Positions 42,783 to 51,239 of a stretch of 64,000 nt of DNA are shown here, one piece after another. Below the pieces are notes generated by a model. The model ran no database searches and was not told the DNA's origin. It worked only from the letters and a program-made list of their open reading frames with translations. Numbering within the stretch: position 1 is the first letter of the stretch; the number at the start of each line of letters is the position of its first letter. Both the position numbers and the translations under genes were made by a program. Where the stretch lies: positions 1-64,000 of the forward strand of contig JBGSQC010000157.1 of the NCBI GenBank assembly GCA_041738295.1, written 5' to 3'. Source of the stretch: Zhengella sp041738295 (lineage in GTDB: Bacteria; Pseudomonadota; Alphaproteobacteria; Rhizobiales; Rhizobiaceae).

Positions 42783-43775
42783 TCAGTTGTTGATCTCCGT
42801 CTTTCGCGTTGCTGTCCTGATTGCGGTTCCCTCCCGCAAAAGCTCGATCTTCATGGTGTAAGCTCCTTTGGCCGGTGTGCCGCGCTTTCCGGCATAGGCG
42901 GAATAGGTTGCCTTGGTGCGGTCCAGAGGCTCGGTGGCGGTTTCGGAAATCATGGCACCGCCCGGCCCTTCGATCCGCAAGCGCATGCGGTCGCCCTTGC
43001 GAAGATTGGCAAACCAGGCCCAACCGGTCAGGGCTGGTGATGTCGAGCTTGGCGCGGCTGGAGCGCCGGTCTCCGCAAGCTTGCCGTGATCCACCGGACC
43101 TGCCGCAAATCCGGCAGCCAGCAAAACCGCATCGCCGGTGCCGAGAATTTCCGCGAAATCGCTGGTGAACAGGCTCTTGCCCTGCGTTCTCTCGCAGCCC
43201 TCGGCCAAGGATCGACCTGTCATCAAGTCGACCGGCTTGCCGTTGACCCGCAATTCGGCGTGGACATGGGGAAACTGGGCGAGGCCCGATGCACCAACTT
43301 CCCCGAGCTGCTGGCCTGACGTGATAGTGTCGCCGGGTTTCACCCGGACCGACCCTTGGCGCAGATGGCAATATTGGGTGACGCGCCCCTGGCCGTGGTC
43401 AATGACGACACCATTGCCACATTCGCGCTTTGCGATGGCCTTTCTGTCCTCGGCAGTCTGTACCAGACGGTCCGGCTCGCCGTCGCGCGTACCGGCCACA
43501 GTTCCGGCGGCCATGGCAATCACCGGAACGCCGCGTGCGATATCGGCCATGGAAAGGATACGGATATCCAGGCCCGTATGTCCGTCATAGGTGGCTGAGC
43601 CGCAGAAGGGATCGGTTGCGCCCTGTCCGGGGTCCATGTCGGCCATCTGCTGGAGGAAACAGTCCTTTCCCACTTCACAGGTGACAGGCGGGCCGAAATC
43701 TTGCGCCATCGCGGGCAAGGACAAGCCCAGAACGATTGCAGCGGCCAGGCTGCGCGGCAAGGCTTGAATGGCCAT
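42783..43775 (-). CDS. Secreted M23 family metallopeptidase
   Basis: A 330-residue protein with a signal peptide at 1-24 (AAAIVLGLSLPAMAQ), a LysM-less M23 (LytM) domain at about 60-175 with YDGHTGLDIRI, NGVVIDHGQGRVTQYCHL and FPHVHAELR as the zinc motifs, and a C-terminal beta domain of about 100 residues with a cell-envelope-like fold. It probably cleaves peptidoglycan peptides in the periplasm. It is convergent with the SAF oxidoreductase and divergent from leuB. Confidence 0.9.
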   Translation of the reverse strand: MAIQALPRSLAAAIVLGLSLPAMAQDFGPPVTCEVGKDCFLQQMADMDPGQGATDPFCGSATYDGHTGLDIRILSMADIARGVPVIAMAAGTVAGTRDGEPDRLVQTAEDRKAIAKRECGNGVVIDHGQGRVTQYCHLRQGSVRVKPGDTITSGQQLGEVGASGLAQFPHVHAELRVNGKPVDLMTGRSLAEGCERTQGKSLFTSDFAEILGTGDAVLLAAGFAAGPVDHGKLAETGAPAAPSSTSPALTGWAWFANLRKGDRMRLRIEGPGGAMISETATEPLDRTKATYSAYAGKRGTPAKGAYTMKIELLREGTAIRTATRKTEINN

Positions 43776-43901
43776 AGGATGCTCCGCCTTCAGGTAGATT
43801 GGCAGTATCGCATGAAATCCGGCGGGAATACGGCTTGCCTTGGCGGAAATCCGTGGCTAGCAAGGCGGCAGCATCCTGTTTCAGTCCAAAGGAACCCCAG
43901 C

Positions 43902-45014
43902 ATGGCTTCGCGCAAACTCCTCCTTCTTCCCGGCGACGGTATCGGCCCCGAGGCCATGGCCGAAGTCCGCAAACTGATCGCCTACATGAACGCCGATCTC
44001 GGCTCCGGTTTCACCACCGAGGAAGGCCTTGTCGGCGGTTGCGCCTATGATGCCCATGGCCAGGCGATCTCGGATGCCGACATGGCCAAGGCTATGGCGG
44101 CGGACGCCGTGCTGTTCGGCGCTGTCGGCGGCCCGAAGTGGGACGGCGTGCCTTACGAGGTGCGTCCCGAGGCAGGCCTGCTGCGCCTGCGCAAGGAAAT
44201 GGAGCTGTTTGCAAACCTTCGCCCGGCCATCTGCTATCCGGCGCTTGCTGCCTCGTCCTCGCTCAAGCCTGAAGTGGTGGAAGGCCTCGACATCCTGATC
44301 GTGCGTGAATTGACCGGCGGCGTCTATTTCGGCGAGCCCAAGGAGATCATCGACCTCGGCAATGGCCAGAAACGCGGTATCGACACGCAGGTCTATGACA
44401 CGTTCGAGATCGAGCGCATTTCCGGCGTTGCCTTCGAGCTGGCGCGGACCCGGTCCAACAAGGTGTGCTCGATGGAAAAGCGCAACGTCATGAAGTCGGG
44501 CGTCTTGTGGAACGAAGTGGTGACCGCCACGCACAAGGCGAAGTATCCCGATGTGGAACTCAGCCACATGCTGGCCGATGCCGGCGGCATGCAGCTGGTG
44601 CGCTGGCCCAAGCAGTTTGATGTGATCGTGACCGACAATCTGTTCGGCGACATGCTGTCCGATGTGGCCGCCATGCTGACCGGTTCGCTCGGTATGCTGC
44701 CCTCGGCCTCGCTGGGTGCGCCCGATCCGGTCACCGGCAGCCGCAAGGCGCTCTATGAGCCGGTCCATGGCTCGGCACCCGACATTGCGGGCAAGGGCAT
44801 TGCCAACCCGATCGCCATGATCGCGTCCTTTGCCATGTGCCTGCGCTATTCCTTCAACATGGTGGCGGAAGCAGACCGTCTGGAGAAGGCGATTGCCGGC
44901 GTTCTGGACGAAGGCTTGCGCACCGGCGACATCATGTCGGACGGCTGCAAGCAGATCACCACGGCCGAGATGGGTGACTCGATCCTCGCGCGCTTCAAGG
45001 CCTTGTCAGCCTGA
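43902..45014 (+). CDS. leuB: 3-isopropylmalate dehydrogenase
   Basis: NAD-dependent oxidative decarboxylation in leucine synthesis. The 370-residue protein has LLLPGDGIGPEAM at its start, the substrate arginines in LRLRKEM, RELTGGVYFGEPKE with the family signature, VTDNLFGDMLSDVAAMLTGSLGMLPSASLG, and the NAD loop EPVHGSAPDIAGKGIANP. GGAACC lies before the ATG at 43902. A long hairpin follows. Confidence 0.96.
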   Translation: MASRKLLLLPGDGIGPEAMAEVRKLIAYMNADLGSGFTTEEGLVGGCAYDAHGQAISDADMAKAMAADAVLFGAVGGPKWDGVPYEVRPEAGLLRLRKEMELFANLRPAICYPALAASSSLKPEVVEGLDILIVRELTGGVYFGEPKEIIDLGNGQKRGIDTQVYDTFEIERISGVAFELARTRSNKVCSMEKRNVMKSGVLWNEVVTATHKAKYPDVELSHMLADAGGMQLVRWPKQFDVIVTDNLFGDMLSDVAAMLTGSLGMLPSASLGAPDPVTGSRKALYEPVHGSAPDIAGKGIANPIAMIASFAMCLRYSFNMVAEADRLEKAIAGVLDEGLRTGDIMSDGCKQITTAEMGDSILARFKALSA

Positions 45015-45023
45015 TCTTTGAAT

Positions 45024-45060
45024 TGTCCGGTGGCCGGGCCTGACGGCTGGCCACCGGACA
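45024..45060 (+). terminator. Strong hairpin after leuB (no U-tract)
   Basis: TGTCCGGTGGCC (45024-45035) pairs perfectly with GGCCACCGGACA (45049-45060) across a 13-base loop. Lack of a U-run makes classical termination uncertain. Confidence 0.5.
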
Positions 45061-45091
45061 CAATGGTTCATGACAGGATGCGGAGGGAACA

Positions 45092-45790
45092 GTGGGTCTC
45101 ATCAAGTTCCTGATCAACCCGTTCCTGCTGGTTTTTTGGGTGCTGTTCCGGTGGATCGGCGGCGCAATTGACCGGCGTCTCGGGCCCAAAAGCGGGTTTG
45201 TTGTTGCGCTTGCCCTCTTTGCCGGACTTACCGGCCTTCTGGCCTACCAAAGCTGGTCCTTGCGCCAGGAACTTGGCATCGTCACAAGCCTCAGCCAGCC
45301 GCGAAACACGCCCTTTGTCGAGGGGCAGGTGACGGCGGTCCTTGGCGTCAAGGAGCGCAAATACACGCAGACGCAGCAGTTGATCATCGCATTGCCAGAT
45401 GGCCGGGGCGGTGTCCGGCCATGGAAAACGAACGAGGTTCGTGCCAACGCCAATGCCCTGAAGGTCGGTGACGTGGCGCGCGTCTATCTTCACGGGCAGG
45501 ATCAGGATCCGAGCCTCAAGCCCGAAGACGATTTCTCGTCCGACCTGATCACCAGCTTGTTCGGGACCGGTATTCCCTTCATCCTCTGGCTGCTCGCCCT
45601 GTGGTATCTCACCGTTCGCAAGTCGACCTATCAAGCTGCCGCCGGGGCAAGGCCTGTTATGAAGCGCAAGGCGATGAACGATTCTGCGCCAATACGCACC
45701 TCCGCGGTGCAGCGTGGCGGAAAGCTGCCCACCACCCAACAGCGGCTTGATACCAATAGCCAAGCCTTCAAGCGATTGCGGCGCAATTGA
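45092..45790 (+). CDS. Membrane protein, unknown (DUF3592-like)
   Basis: A 232-residue protein with hydrophobic segments at about 4-20, 35-52 and 155-172, and a soluble beta-rich part between them (FVEGQVTAVLGVKERKYTQTQQLI) that resembles DUF3592-type domains. The last 60 residues are basic. The start is GTG after GGAGGG. It lies between leuB and a very small frame. No function assigned. Confidence 0.7.
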   Translation: MGLIKFLINPFLLVFWVLFRWIGGAIDRRLGPKSGFVVALALFAGLTGLLAYQSWSLRQELGIVTSLSQPRNTPFVEGQVTAVLGVKERKYTQTQQLIIALPDGRGGVRPWKTNEVRANANALKVGDVARVYLHGQDQDPSLKPEDDFSSDLITSLFGTGIPFILWLLALWYLTVRKSTYQAAAGARPVMKRKAMNDSAPIRTSAVQRGGKLPTTQQRLDTNSQAFKRLRRN

Positions 45791-45840
45791 CTCTTGTGCA
45801 AAAGCCTCCTAATGCAGCGTCGCACACTCTGGAGAACACC

Positions 45841-45960
45841 ATGCGCGGCCTTTTGATGGCACTTTTGATGATTGAACCGGCGCTTCGGCCCGGTGAGCGT
45901 CCGCGCGCCGCTGTCTCCACCAAAACCACGGCCAAAAAAACGACCGGCACCACGGTCTGA
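45841..45960 (+). CDS. Possible small basic protein (39 codons)
   Basis: ATG at 45841 follows GGAGAACACC and opens MRGLLMALLMIEPALRPG, then a Lys/Thr-rich end (KTTAKKTTGTTV). It has a short hydrophobic start and a cationic tail. No family is known. It may simply be an open frame upstream of asd. Confidence 0.3.
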   Translation: MRGLLMALLMIEPALRPGERPRAAVSTKTTAKKTTGTTV

Positions 45961-46080
45961 TCCTTCTTGGCCTGCTCCCTCACGCTCCCCGGGACAGACC
46001 GGGGAGGCGAAAGCCCGAAACGCCGCAGGCGGGACGGGTGAAAGCCAGGGGAGCTTCCAGAACTCAAGGACATGAAGACG

Positions 46081-47115
46081 ATGGGTTTCAAGGTTGCGAT
46101 TGCAGGCGCCACGGGCAATGTGGGCCGCGAAATGCTGAACATTCTCGAGGAACGCGGATTTCCGGCATCGGAAATCGTGGCACTCGCCTCACGCCGCTCG
46201 CTCGGCCAGGAAGTCTCCTATGGCGACCGCATGATCAAGGTGCAGGCGCTGGAGAATTATGATTTCTCCGACACCGACATCTGCCTGATGTCTGCCGGTG
46301 GCGCGGTGTCCAAGGAATGGTCGCCGAAGATCGGCAAGCAGGGTTGCGTCGTCATCGACAATTCCTCGTCCTGGCGCTACGATTCCGACGTGCCGCTGAT
46401 CGTGCCGGAAGTGAACCCTGATGCGATCGAGGGTTTCCGCCGCAAGAACATCATCGCCAATCCGAACTGCTCGACGGCCCAGCTCGTCGTGGCGCTGAAG
46501 CCGCTGCATGATGCCGCCACCATCAAGCGTGTCGTCGTTTCCACCTATCAGTCGGTGTCGGGCGCCGGCAAGGAAGGCATGGACGAGCTGTTCCATCAGT
46601 CGCGCGCGGTCTTCTTGTCCGATCCGATCGAGACCAAGAAGTTCACCAAGCGCATCGCCTTCAACGTCATTCCGCACATCGATGTCTTCATGGAAGACGG
46701 CTACACCAAGGAAGAATGGAAGGTGCTGGCCGAGACCAAGAAGATGCTGGACCCGAAGATCCGCGTCACCTGCACCGCCGTGCGCGTGCCGGTGTTCATT
46801 GGTCACTCGGAGAGCGTCAACATCGAGTTCGAAAAGCCGATCACGCCGGAAGAGGCGCGCGCCATCCTGCGCGATGCGCCGGGCTGCCAGGTCATCGACA
46901 AGCATGAGGACGGCGGCTACATCACCCCGCATGAGGCGGCCGGCGAAGACGCCACCTTCATCAGCCGTATCCGCGAGGATGCCACGGTGGAAAATGGTCT
47001 GGCCATGTGGATTGTTTCCGACAATCTGCGCAAGGGTGCAGCACTGAACGCCGTGCAGATCGCAGAATTGCTGGTGGCACGCGGCCTGATCAAGCCGAAG
47101 GCCATGGCGGCCTGA
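46081..47115 (+). CDS. asd: Aspartate-semialdehyde dehydrogenase
   Basis: Reduces aspartyl phosphate to the semialdehyde, the branch point to lysine/diaminopimelate, threonine and methionine. The 344-residue protein starts MGFKVAIAGATGNVGREM (NADP loop), with catalytic Cys in NPNCSTAQLVV and HHxxH-type helix residues. AAGGA at the right spacing supports 46081 over the ATG at 46072. A strong terminator follows. No other pathway gene is adjacent. Confidence 0.95.
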   Translation: MGFKVAIAGATGNVGREMLNILEERGFPASEIVALASRRSLGQEVSYGDRMIKVQALENYDFSDTDICLMSAGGAVSKEWSPKIGKQGCVVIDNSSSWRYDSDVPLIVPEVNPDAIEGFRRKNIIANPNCSTAQLVVALKPLHDAATIKRVVVSTYQSVSGAGKEGMDELFHQSRAVFLSDPIETKKFTKRIAFNVIPHIDVFMEDGYTKEEWKVLAETKKMLDPKIRVTCTAVRVPVFIGHSESVNIEFEKPITPEEARAILRDAPGCQVIDKHEDGGYITPHEAAGEDATFISRIREDATVENGLAMWIVSDNLRKGAALNAVQIAELLVARGLIKPKAMAA

Positions 47116-47141
47116 CGCGAAGGCCGCATTCCTGAATGAAC

Positions 47142-47172
47142 AAAGGCCCGGCAGCAATGCCGGGCCTTTTTC
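47142..47172 (+). terminator. Bidirectional terminator after asd
   Basis: AAAGGCCCGGCA-GCAA-TGCCGGGCCTTTTT forms a 12-base stem with a U-run; on the minus strand the same hairpin ends the clpP-like gene. Confidence 0.92.
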
Positions 47173-48499
47173 ATTTGGTCGCAAAGCAGAAGAGATTACC
47201 TGATTTCGGGTTGAGCGCGCATTCTCCGGCTGCGGTCGAGACATGGGCGGTCACCGCTGTCGGAGCGCCGTTGATCGTGTCGCCATCCGGGGCCCGGACG
47301 ATCACAGTCTGGGCGCCTGAGGGCCAGAGATAGGTCATGACCAGGCTCTTGCTGCCGTTTGCCGTGCGCTCTTCAACGGACCGCCGGCACGGTTCCTTGT
47401 CCTTGTAGGCCGGAGCATTGCCGACGGTGCATTCGCCGTTGGCTTCAAAGGCAGGCGAGGTTGGAGAGGGTGAGGGTGCCGGCACCGGAGCCAGATTCAC
47501 TGGCACCGGTTTGCCGTCCAATGGCAAGCCGCGCAGGCTGGCGATCTTTGTGTCCGGCCCGGTAAAACCCCATGCCTCGAAATAGACCTCGCCCTTGCCG
47601 CTTCTTCCCGAAAGTGTCAGCGCCGCCGGATATTCCGCCCCGGAGAAATAAATGCGGCAGGAATCGCCGGATATTTCGCTGATCGTCACGTCAAAAGCGT
47701 TCGGATCTTCATCGGTCGGCCGGACCGGGAACTCCCATGTTTCAGGTCCCGCAGCCCGGTCGAACTGCCAGGACCAGGCATTCAAGCAGCCACGCACCAA
47801 GGATGTGTTGTCCTTCGGAAAGGGCATGTCGAGCGGGCCGAGTTCGATCTGCCAGCGTCCGGCTTCGCCGGTGGTCGTGATGTAGTGCATGGAATCAGAC
47901 GGCGTCGACAGCATGGTTCCAAGCAACGACATGCGGATGTTGTCGCCGGCATCAGGAGTGCCGGACTGGATGATTTCCGAGATTGCGCTGGAGACGGTAC
48001 CGAGCGCCACATTGTAGGCGCGGTTAACGGTCTCGGCCTGGTAGGCTCCTTCCGGGATGACCAGTGCCGGGGCATGGAAGCCCAGCCGCCCCTGCGGATG
48101 CAGGATGCGCAGCCGCGTGATGTTCTCGGTCTGGTTCGAGACATGCCGCCCCGCCATGAAGATCAGGGCGCAGGCGGACTCGCATGTGGCACCCGCCTCG
48201 ATGCGGGTGCCGATGTTTTTGTCGGAGAAGAGTTTCGCAATCCGGATTGCTTCTCCGAAAGATCCGCCGGGGCTGTCGAGGCACAGCATCGCGAAGTTTT
48301 CATTGTCGGTGGCAATCGCCTCGAATAGGGCAGCATCGCCATTTTCCAGCGAACCGGTGAAACGGTGTGTGCAGGGGCGGGTGTCCCTTGGTCCGGGATA
48401 AGGTCCGGTATCAGGATATAGAGGACCCAGTGTCTGAAGGGAGCCAGCCGAAGCTGCAGCTGGAGCCAACATCAGCAGGCAGAGAAGAAGAGCTCGCAT
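47171..48499 (-). CDS. Secreted ClpP-fold protein, periplasmic
   Basis: A 442-residue protein with a signal peptide at 1-18 (LLLCLLMLAPAAASAG), a ClpP/crotonase-like domain at about 40-190 with MLCLDSPGGSFGEAIRIAKLF, TCESACALIFMAG (Ser at the nucleophile elbow position) and LGFHAPALV, and a C-terminal region of beta-rich and proline-rich segments (PVPAPSPSPTSP linker). It looks like an exported relative of the ClpP-like proteases, possibly membrane-independent. Substrates are unknown. Confidence 0.8.
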   Translation of the reverse strand: MRALLLCLLMLAPAAASAGSLQTLGPLYPDTGPYPGPRDTRPCTHRFTGSLENGDAALFEAIATDNENFAMLCLDSPGGSFGEAIRIAKLFSDKNIGTRIEAGATCESACALIFMAGRHVSNQTENITRLRILHPQGRLGFHAPALVIPEGAYQAETVNRAYNVALGTVSSAISEIIQSGTPDAGDNIRMSLLGTMLSTPSDSMHYITTTGEAGRWQIELGPLDMPFPKDNTSLVRGCLNAWSWQFDRAAGPETWEFPVRPTDEDPNAFDVTISEISGDSCRIYFSGAEYPAALTLSGRSGKGEVYFEAWGFTGPDTKIASLRGLPLDGKPVPVNLAPVPAPSPSPTSPAFEANGECTVGNAPAYKDKEPCRRSVEERTANGSKSLVMTYLWPSGAQTVIVRAPDGDTINGAPTAVTAHVSTAAGECALNPKSGNLFCFATK

Positions 48500-48567
48500 A
48501 TCCGCCTCCGCAAAGTTTTATACAATCTGGCAGAGGGCGGATGAATGCAAGATGAGCAAATGCTGTT

Positions 48568-50628
48568 TCAGGCCTTCTCGTCAGCCACCAGTCCACGTCC
48601 GCGCATCATGGCGTCGGGGCTCGGCATCTTGCCGCGGAAGGCCGTGTAGAGCATTTCCGGGTCGGCGGTTCCGCCCGCAGCATAGATGTGGGTCTTCAGC
48701 TTTTCGGCGAGCGCCGGATTGAAGGGGTCGCCGGTTTCCTCGAAGGCCTCGAAGGCGTCCGCATCCAGAACTTCTGACCACAGATAGGAATAATAGCCGG
48801 CTGAATAGCCATCGCCCGAGAACACATGCTGGAAATGCGGCGTGCGATGGCGCATGGCAATCGCGTCCGGCTTTTCGAGCCTGCGCATCGTTTCGGCTTC
48901 GAAAGCAATCGGGTCATCTGCGGGTTCGCTGCCCTGATGGAAGGCCATGTCCATCAGGGCAGAAGCCGTGAATTCCACGGTCGCGAAGCCCTGGTTGAAG
49001 CTCTGCGAGGCGATCAGGCGATCCATCAGCTCCTTCGGCATGACTTCGCCGGTATCCACATGGCGGGCGTGCTTTTCGAGGATTTCCGGCACTGTCAGCC
49101 AGTGCTCATAGAGCTGAGAAGGCAGTTCAACGAAATCGCGCGAGACAGACGTTCCCGAAACCGAGGGCCAGGTAGCCTCGCTCAGCATGCCATGAAGCGC
49201 ATGGCCGAATTCGTGGAACAGGGTCAGCGCCTCGTCCATGGAAAGAAGGGCTGCTGCGCCCGGTGCTGGCTTGGCGAAATTCATGACGTTGTAGATGATC
49301 GGAGATTGCCCCTCGCCCAGCTTCCACGCCCCCTTCAGCGCGCTCATCCAGGCGCCTGAGCGCTTCGAGGCGCGGTTGAAATAGTCGGCGATGAAGGCGC
49401 CGCGCAGTGACCCGTCGCCATTGCAGATTTCAAAGATGCGGGCATCCTCATGCCAGGCCTTCAGATCGGGCCGCTCAACAAAAGACAAACCGAACAGCCG
49501 GCCTGCCACATCGAAACAGGCGGCGATGATGTTGTCGAGCTGCAGATAGGGCTTGATCTGGGCTTCGTCGAAGGCAAATTTCTCGGCGCGCAGCTTTTCG
49601 GCATAGAAGCGCCAGTCCCAGCCTTCGATGGCATGATTGCTGCCGGACAATGCGGCGATGCGCTTCAGCTCGGCTTCGTCCTCTGCCGCCTTGCGGCGCG
49701 CGGCATCCCAGACCGGTTCCAGCAGGTTCATCACGGCAGCAGGCGTCTTGGCCATGGTGTTGTCGAGCTTCAGGGCGGCGAAGGTGTCATAACCGAGCAG
49801 GGCAGCCTTCTCGCTGCGCAGCTTCAGCGTTTCCCGGACGATGGCGGTGTTGTCATGCTCGCCGGGATTGCCGCCGCGTGCGGTGAAGGCGCGCCAAGCC
49901 TGTTCGCGCAGGTCGCGGCGCGGCGACAGGGTGGTGAACGGCTCATAGATCGAGCGCGACAGGGTGACGGCGTAACGCCCCGGTTCGCCATGGGCGCTGG
50001 CCGCCTCGGCCATGGCATTCTTCAGGAAATCCGGCAGCGTGGCGACATCGGCCTCGTCGAGAATGAGCGCCCAGGAGGCCTCGTCGGCCAGCACGTTCTG
50101 GCCGAACTGGGCGCCAAGGCCGGCAAGCCGTTCGCTGATGGCGGCCAGACGCTCCTTGCCGGGCTTTTCCAGCTTGGCACCGGAGCGCACAAAGCCTTTC
50201 CAGGTCAATTCGAGGACGCGGGCGGTCTCGCTGTCGAGCCCAAGCGTATCGCGGCGCGACCACAGATCATCGATGCGGGCAAACAGCGCATCATTCATCG
50301 AGATGGCCGAATAATGCCGCGACATCTTCGGCGAGATGATGCGCTCCAGCGACTGGATCTCCGCATTGGTGTTGGCACCGGCAAGGCACCAGAAAAGGGC
50401 AGAAATGCGTGCCAGAAATGTGCCGGACATTTCCAGCGCTTCCAGCGTGTTTGCAATAGAGGGCGCTTCGGGATTGTCCGCGATGGCGGCAATCTCAAGC
50501 GCGTGGTCTGCAAAGGCTGTCTCGAAGGCCGGCAGGAAGTCCTTCACGTGCACCTCAGCAAAATCAGGCAGTCCAAGCGGACCGGTCCAGTTGGTCAGCG
50601 GATGGGTGGTGAGGTCGATGGCGGACAT
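48568..50628 (-). CDS. M3 family oligopeptidase (PrlC/Dcp type)
   Basis: A 686-residue zinc oligopeptidase, probably cytoplasmic, of the oligopeptidase A / dipeptidyl carboxypeptidase type. The active-site motif LFHEFGHALHGML lies near residue 470, and the C-terminal HVFSGDGYSAGYYSYLWSEV is typical of M3A enzymes. No signal peptide. It starts with ATG at 50628, and the divergent marR gene lies 152 bp away. Confidence 0.92.
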   Translation of the reverse strand: MSAIDLTTHPLTNWTGPLGLPDFAEVHVKDFLPAFETAFADHALEIAAIADNPEAPSIANTLEALEMSGTFLARISALFWCLAGANTNAEIQSLERIISPKMSRHYSAISMNDALFARIDDLWSRRDTLGLDSETARVLELTWKGFVRSGAKLEKPGKERLAAISERLAGLGAQFGQNVLADEASWALILDEADVATLPDFLKNAMAEAASAHGEPGRYAVTLSRSIYEPFTTLSPRRDLREQAWRAFTARGGNPGEHDNTAIVRETLKLRSEKAALLGYDTFAALKLDNTMAKTPAAVMNLLEPVWDAARRKAAEDEAELKRIAALSGSNHAIEGWDWRFYAEKLRAEKFAFDEAQIKPYLQLDNIIAACFDVAGRLFGLSFVERPDLKAWHEDARIFEICNGDGSLRGAFIADYFNRASKRSGAWMSALKGAWKLGEGQSPIIYNVMNFAKPAPGAAALLSMDEALTLFHEFGHALHGMLSEATWPSVSGTSVSRDFVELPSQLYEHWLTVPEILEKHARHVDTGEVMPKELMDRLIASQSFNQGFATVEFTASALMDMAFHQGSEPADDPIAFEAETMRRLEKPDAIAMRHRTPHFQHVFSGDGYSAGYYSYLWSEVLDADAFEAFEETGDPFNPALAEKLKTHIYAAGGTADPEMLYTAFRGKMPSPDAMMRGRGLVADEKA

Positions 50629-50716
50629 GGGTGTTCCTGTTCGTGCATGGAATCGGTCGGGACGACGTTGCCTGCAATCTATTGTCCGCGCCCATCGCGG
50701 ACAAGGGACGAGTGGC

Positions 50717-50754
50717 TTGACGCTTCCAGCAGATTAATAATATACCCTTATTAT
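50717..50754 (+). promoter_or_regulatory. marR promoter with inverted-repeat operator candidate
   Basis: TTGACG at 50717-50722 is followed by an AT-rich -10 region (TAATAT/ATATAC) 15-17 bp later. Overlapping it is ATAATA-TACCCT-TATTAT (50737-50754), an inverted repeat of the size bound by MarR dimers. Confidence 0.4.
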
Positions 50755-50780
50755 ATTGTTCCCTTATCAATTGGTGATGC

Positions 50781-51239
50781 GTGCCACCCATCGATCCTGA
50801 TTCGCTTGGCTTTCTCGTCTCCGACATTTCACGGCTGATCCGCTCGGCCATGGACCGGGGCAATGCCGCGTCCGATATTGGCGTCACACCCGGCGAGGCG
50901 CGCGTTCTGGCCTTTGCGGCGCGCAGCGGCCCTGTGCGGCAGACCCGGCTCGCCGAGATGATCGGGCTGGAAGCCATGACCATATCCGGCCATCTCGATG
51001 GGCTGGAGCGAAAAGGCTTGATCCGCAGGGAGGCCGACCATACTGACCGCCGGGCAAAGCTTGTCCATTTGACGGCTGCCTCGGCCGGTATTCTCGCCCA
51101 GATCGGAAAGACCGGGCAGGGCATCCGCAGCCAGGCAAGTTCCGGCTTCAGCGAGGAAGAGTGGGAAGCCCTGAAGGCGGCACTTCGTCGTGTCCGGGCC
51201 AATCTTTCCGCAGAAAGCGTTTCCGATGGCAAGCGTTGA
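50781..51239 (+). CDS. MarR-family transcriptional regulator
   Basis: A 152-residue winged-helix regulator: RQTRLAEMIGLEAMTISGHLDGLERKGLIRR is the HTH and wing start, and DRRAKLVHLT the wing. The start is GTG at 50781, downstream of an AT-rich promoter with a possible operator. It overlaps the MFS gene by 14 bp, so it likely represses that transporter, a common MarR-MFS pairing. Confidence 0.9.
   Translation: MPPIDPDSLGFLVSDISRLIRSAMDRGNAASDIGVTPGEARVLAFAARSGPVRQTRLAEMIGLEAMTISGHLDGLERKGLIRREADHTDRRAKLVHLTAASAGILAQIGKTGQGIRSQASSGFSEEEWEALKAALRRVRANLSAESVSDGKR

Noticed and set aside
49450..50838. A 462-codon plus-strand open frame
   Set aside because: It is antisense to the M3 oligopeptidase, whose HEFGH active site is clear.
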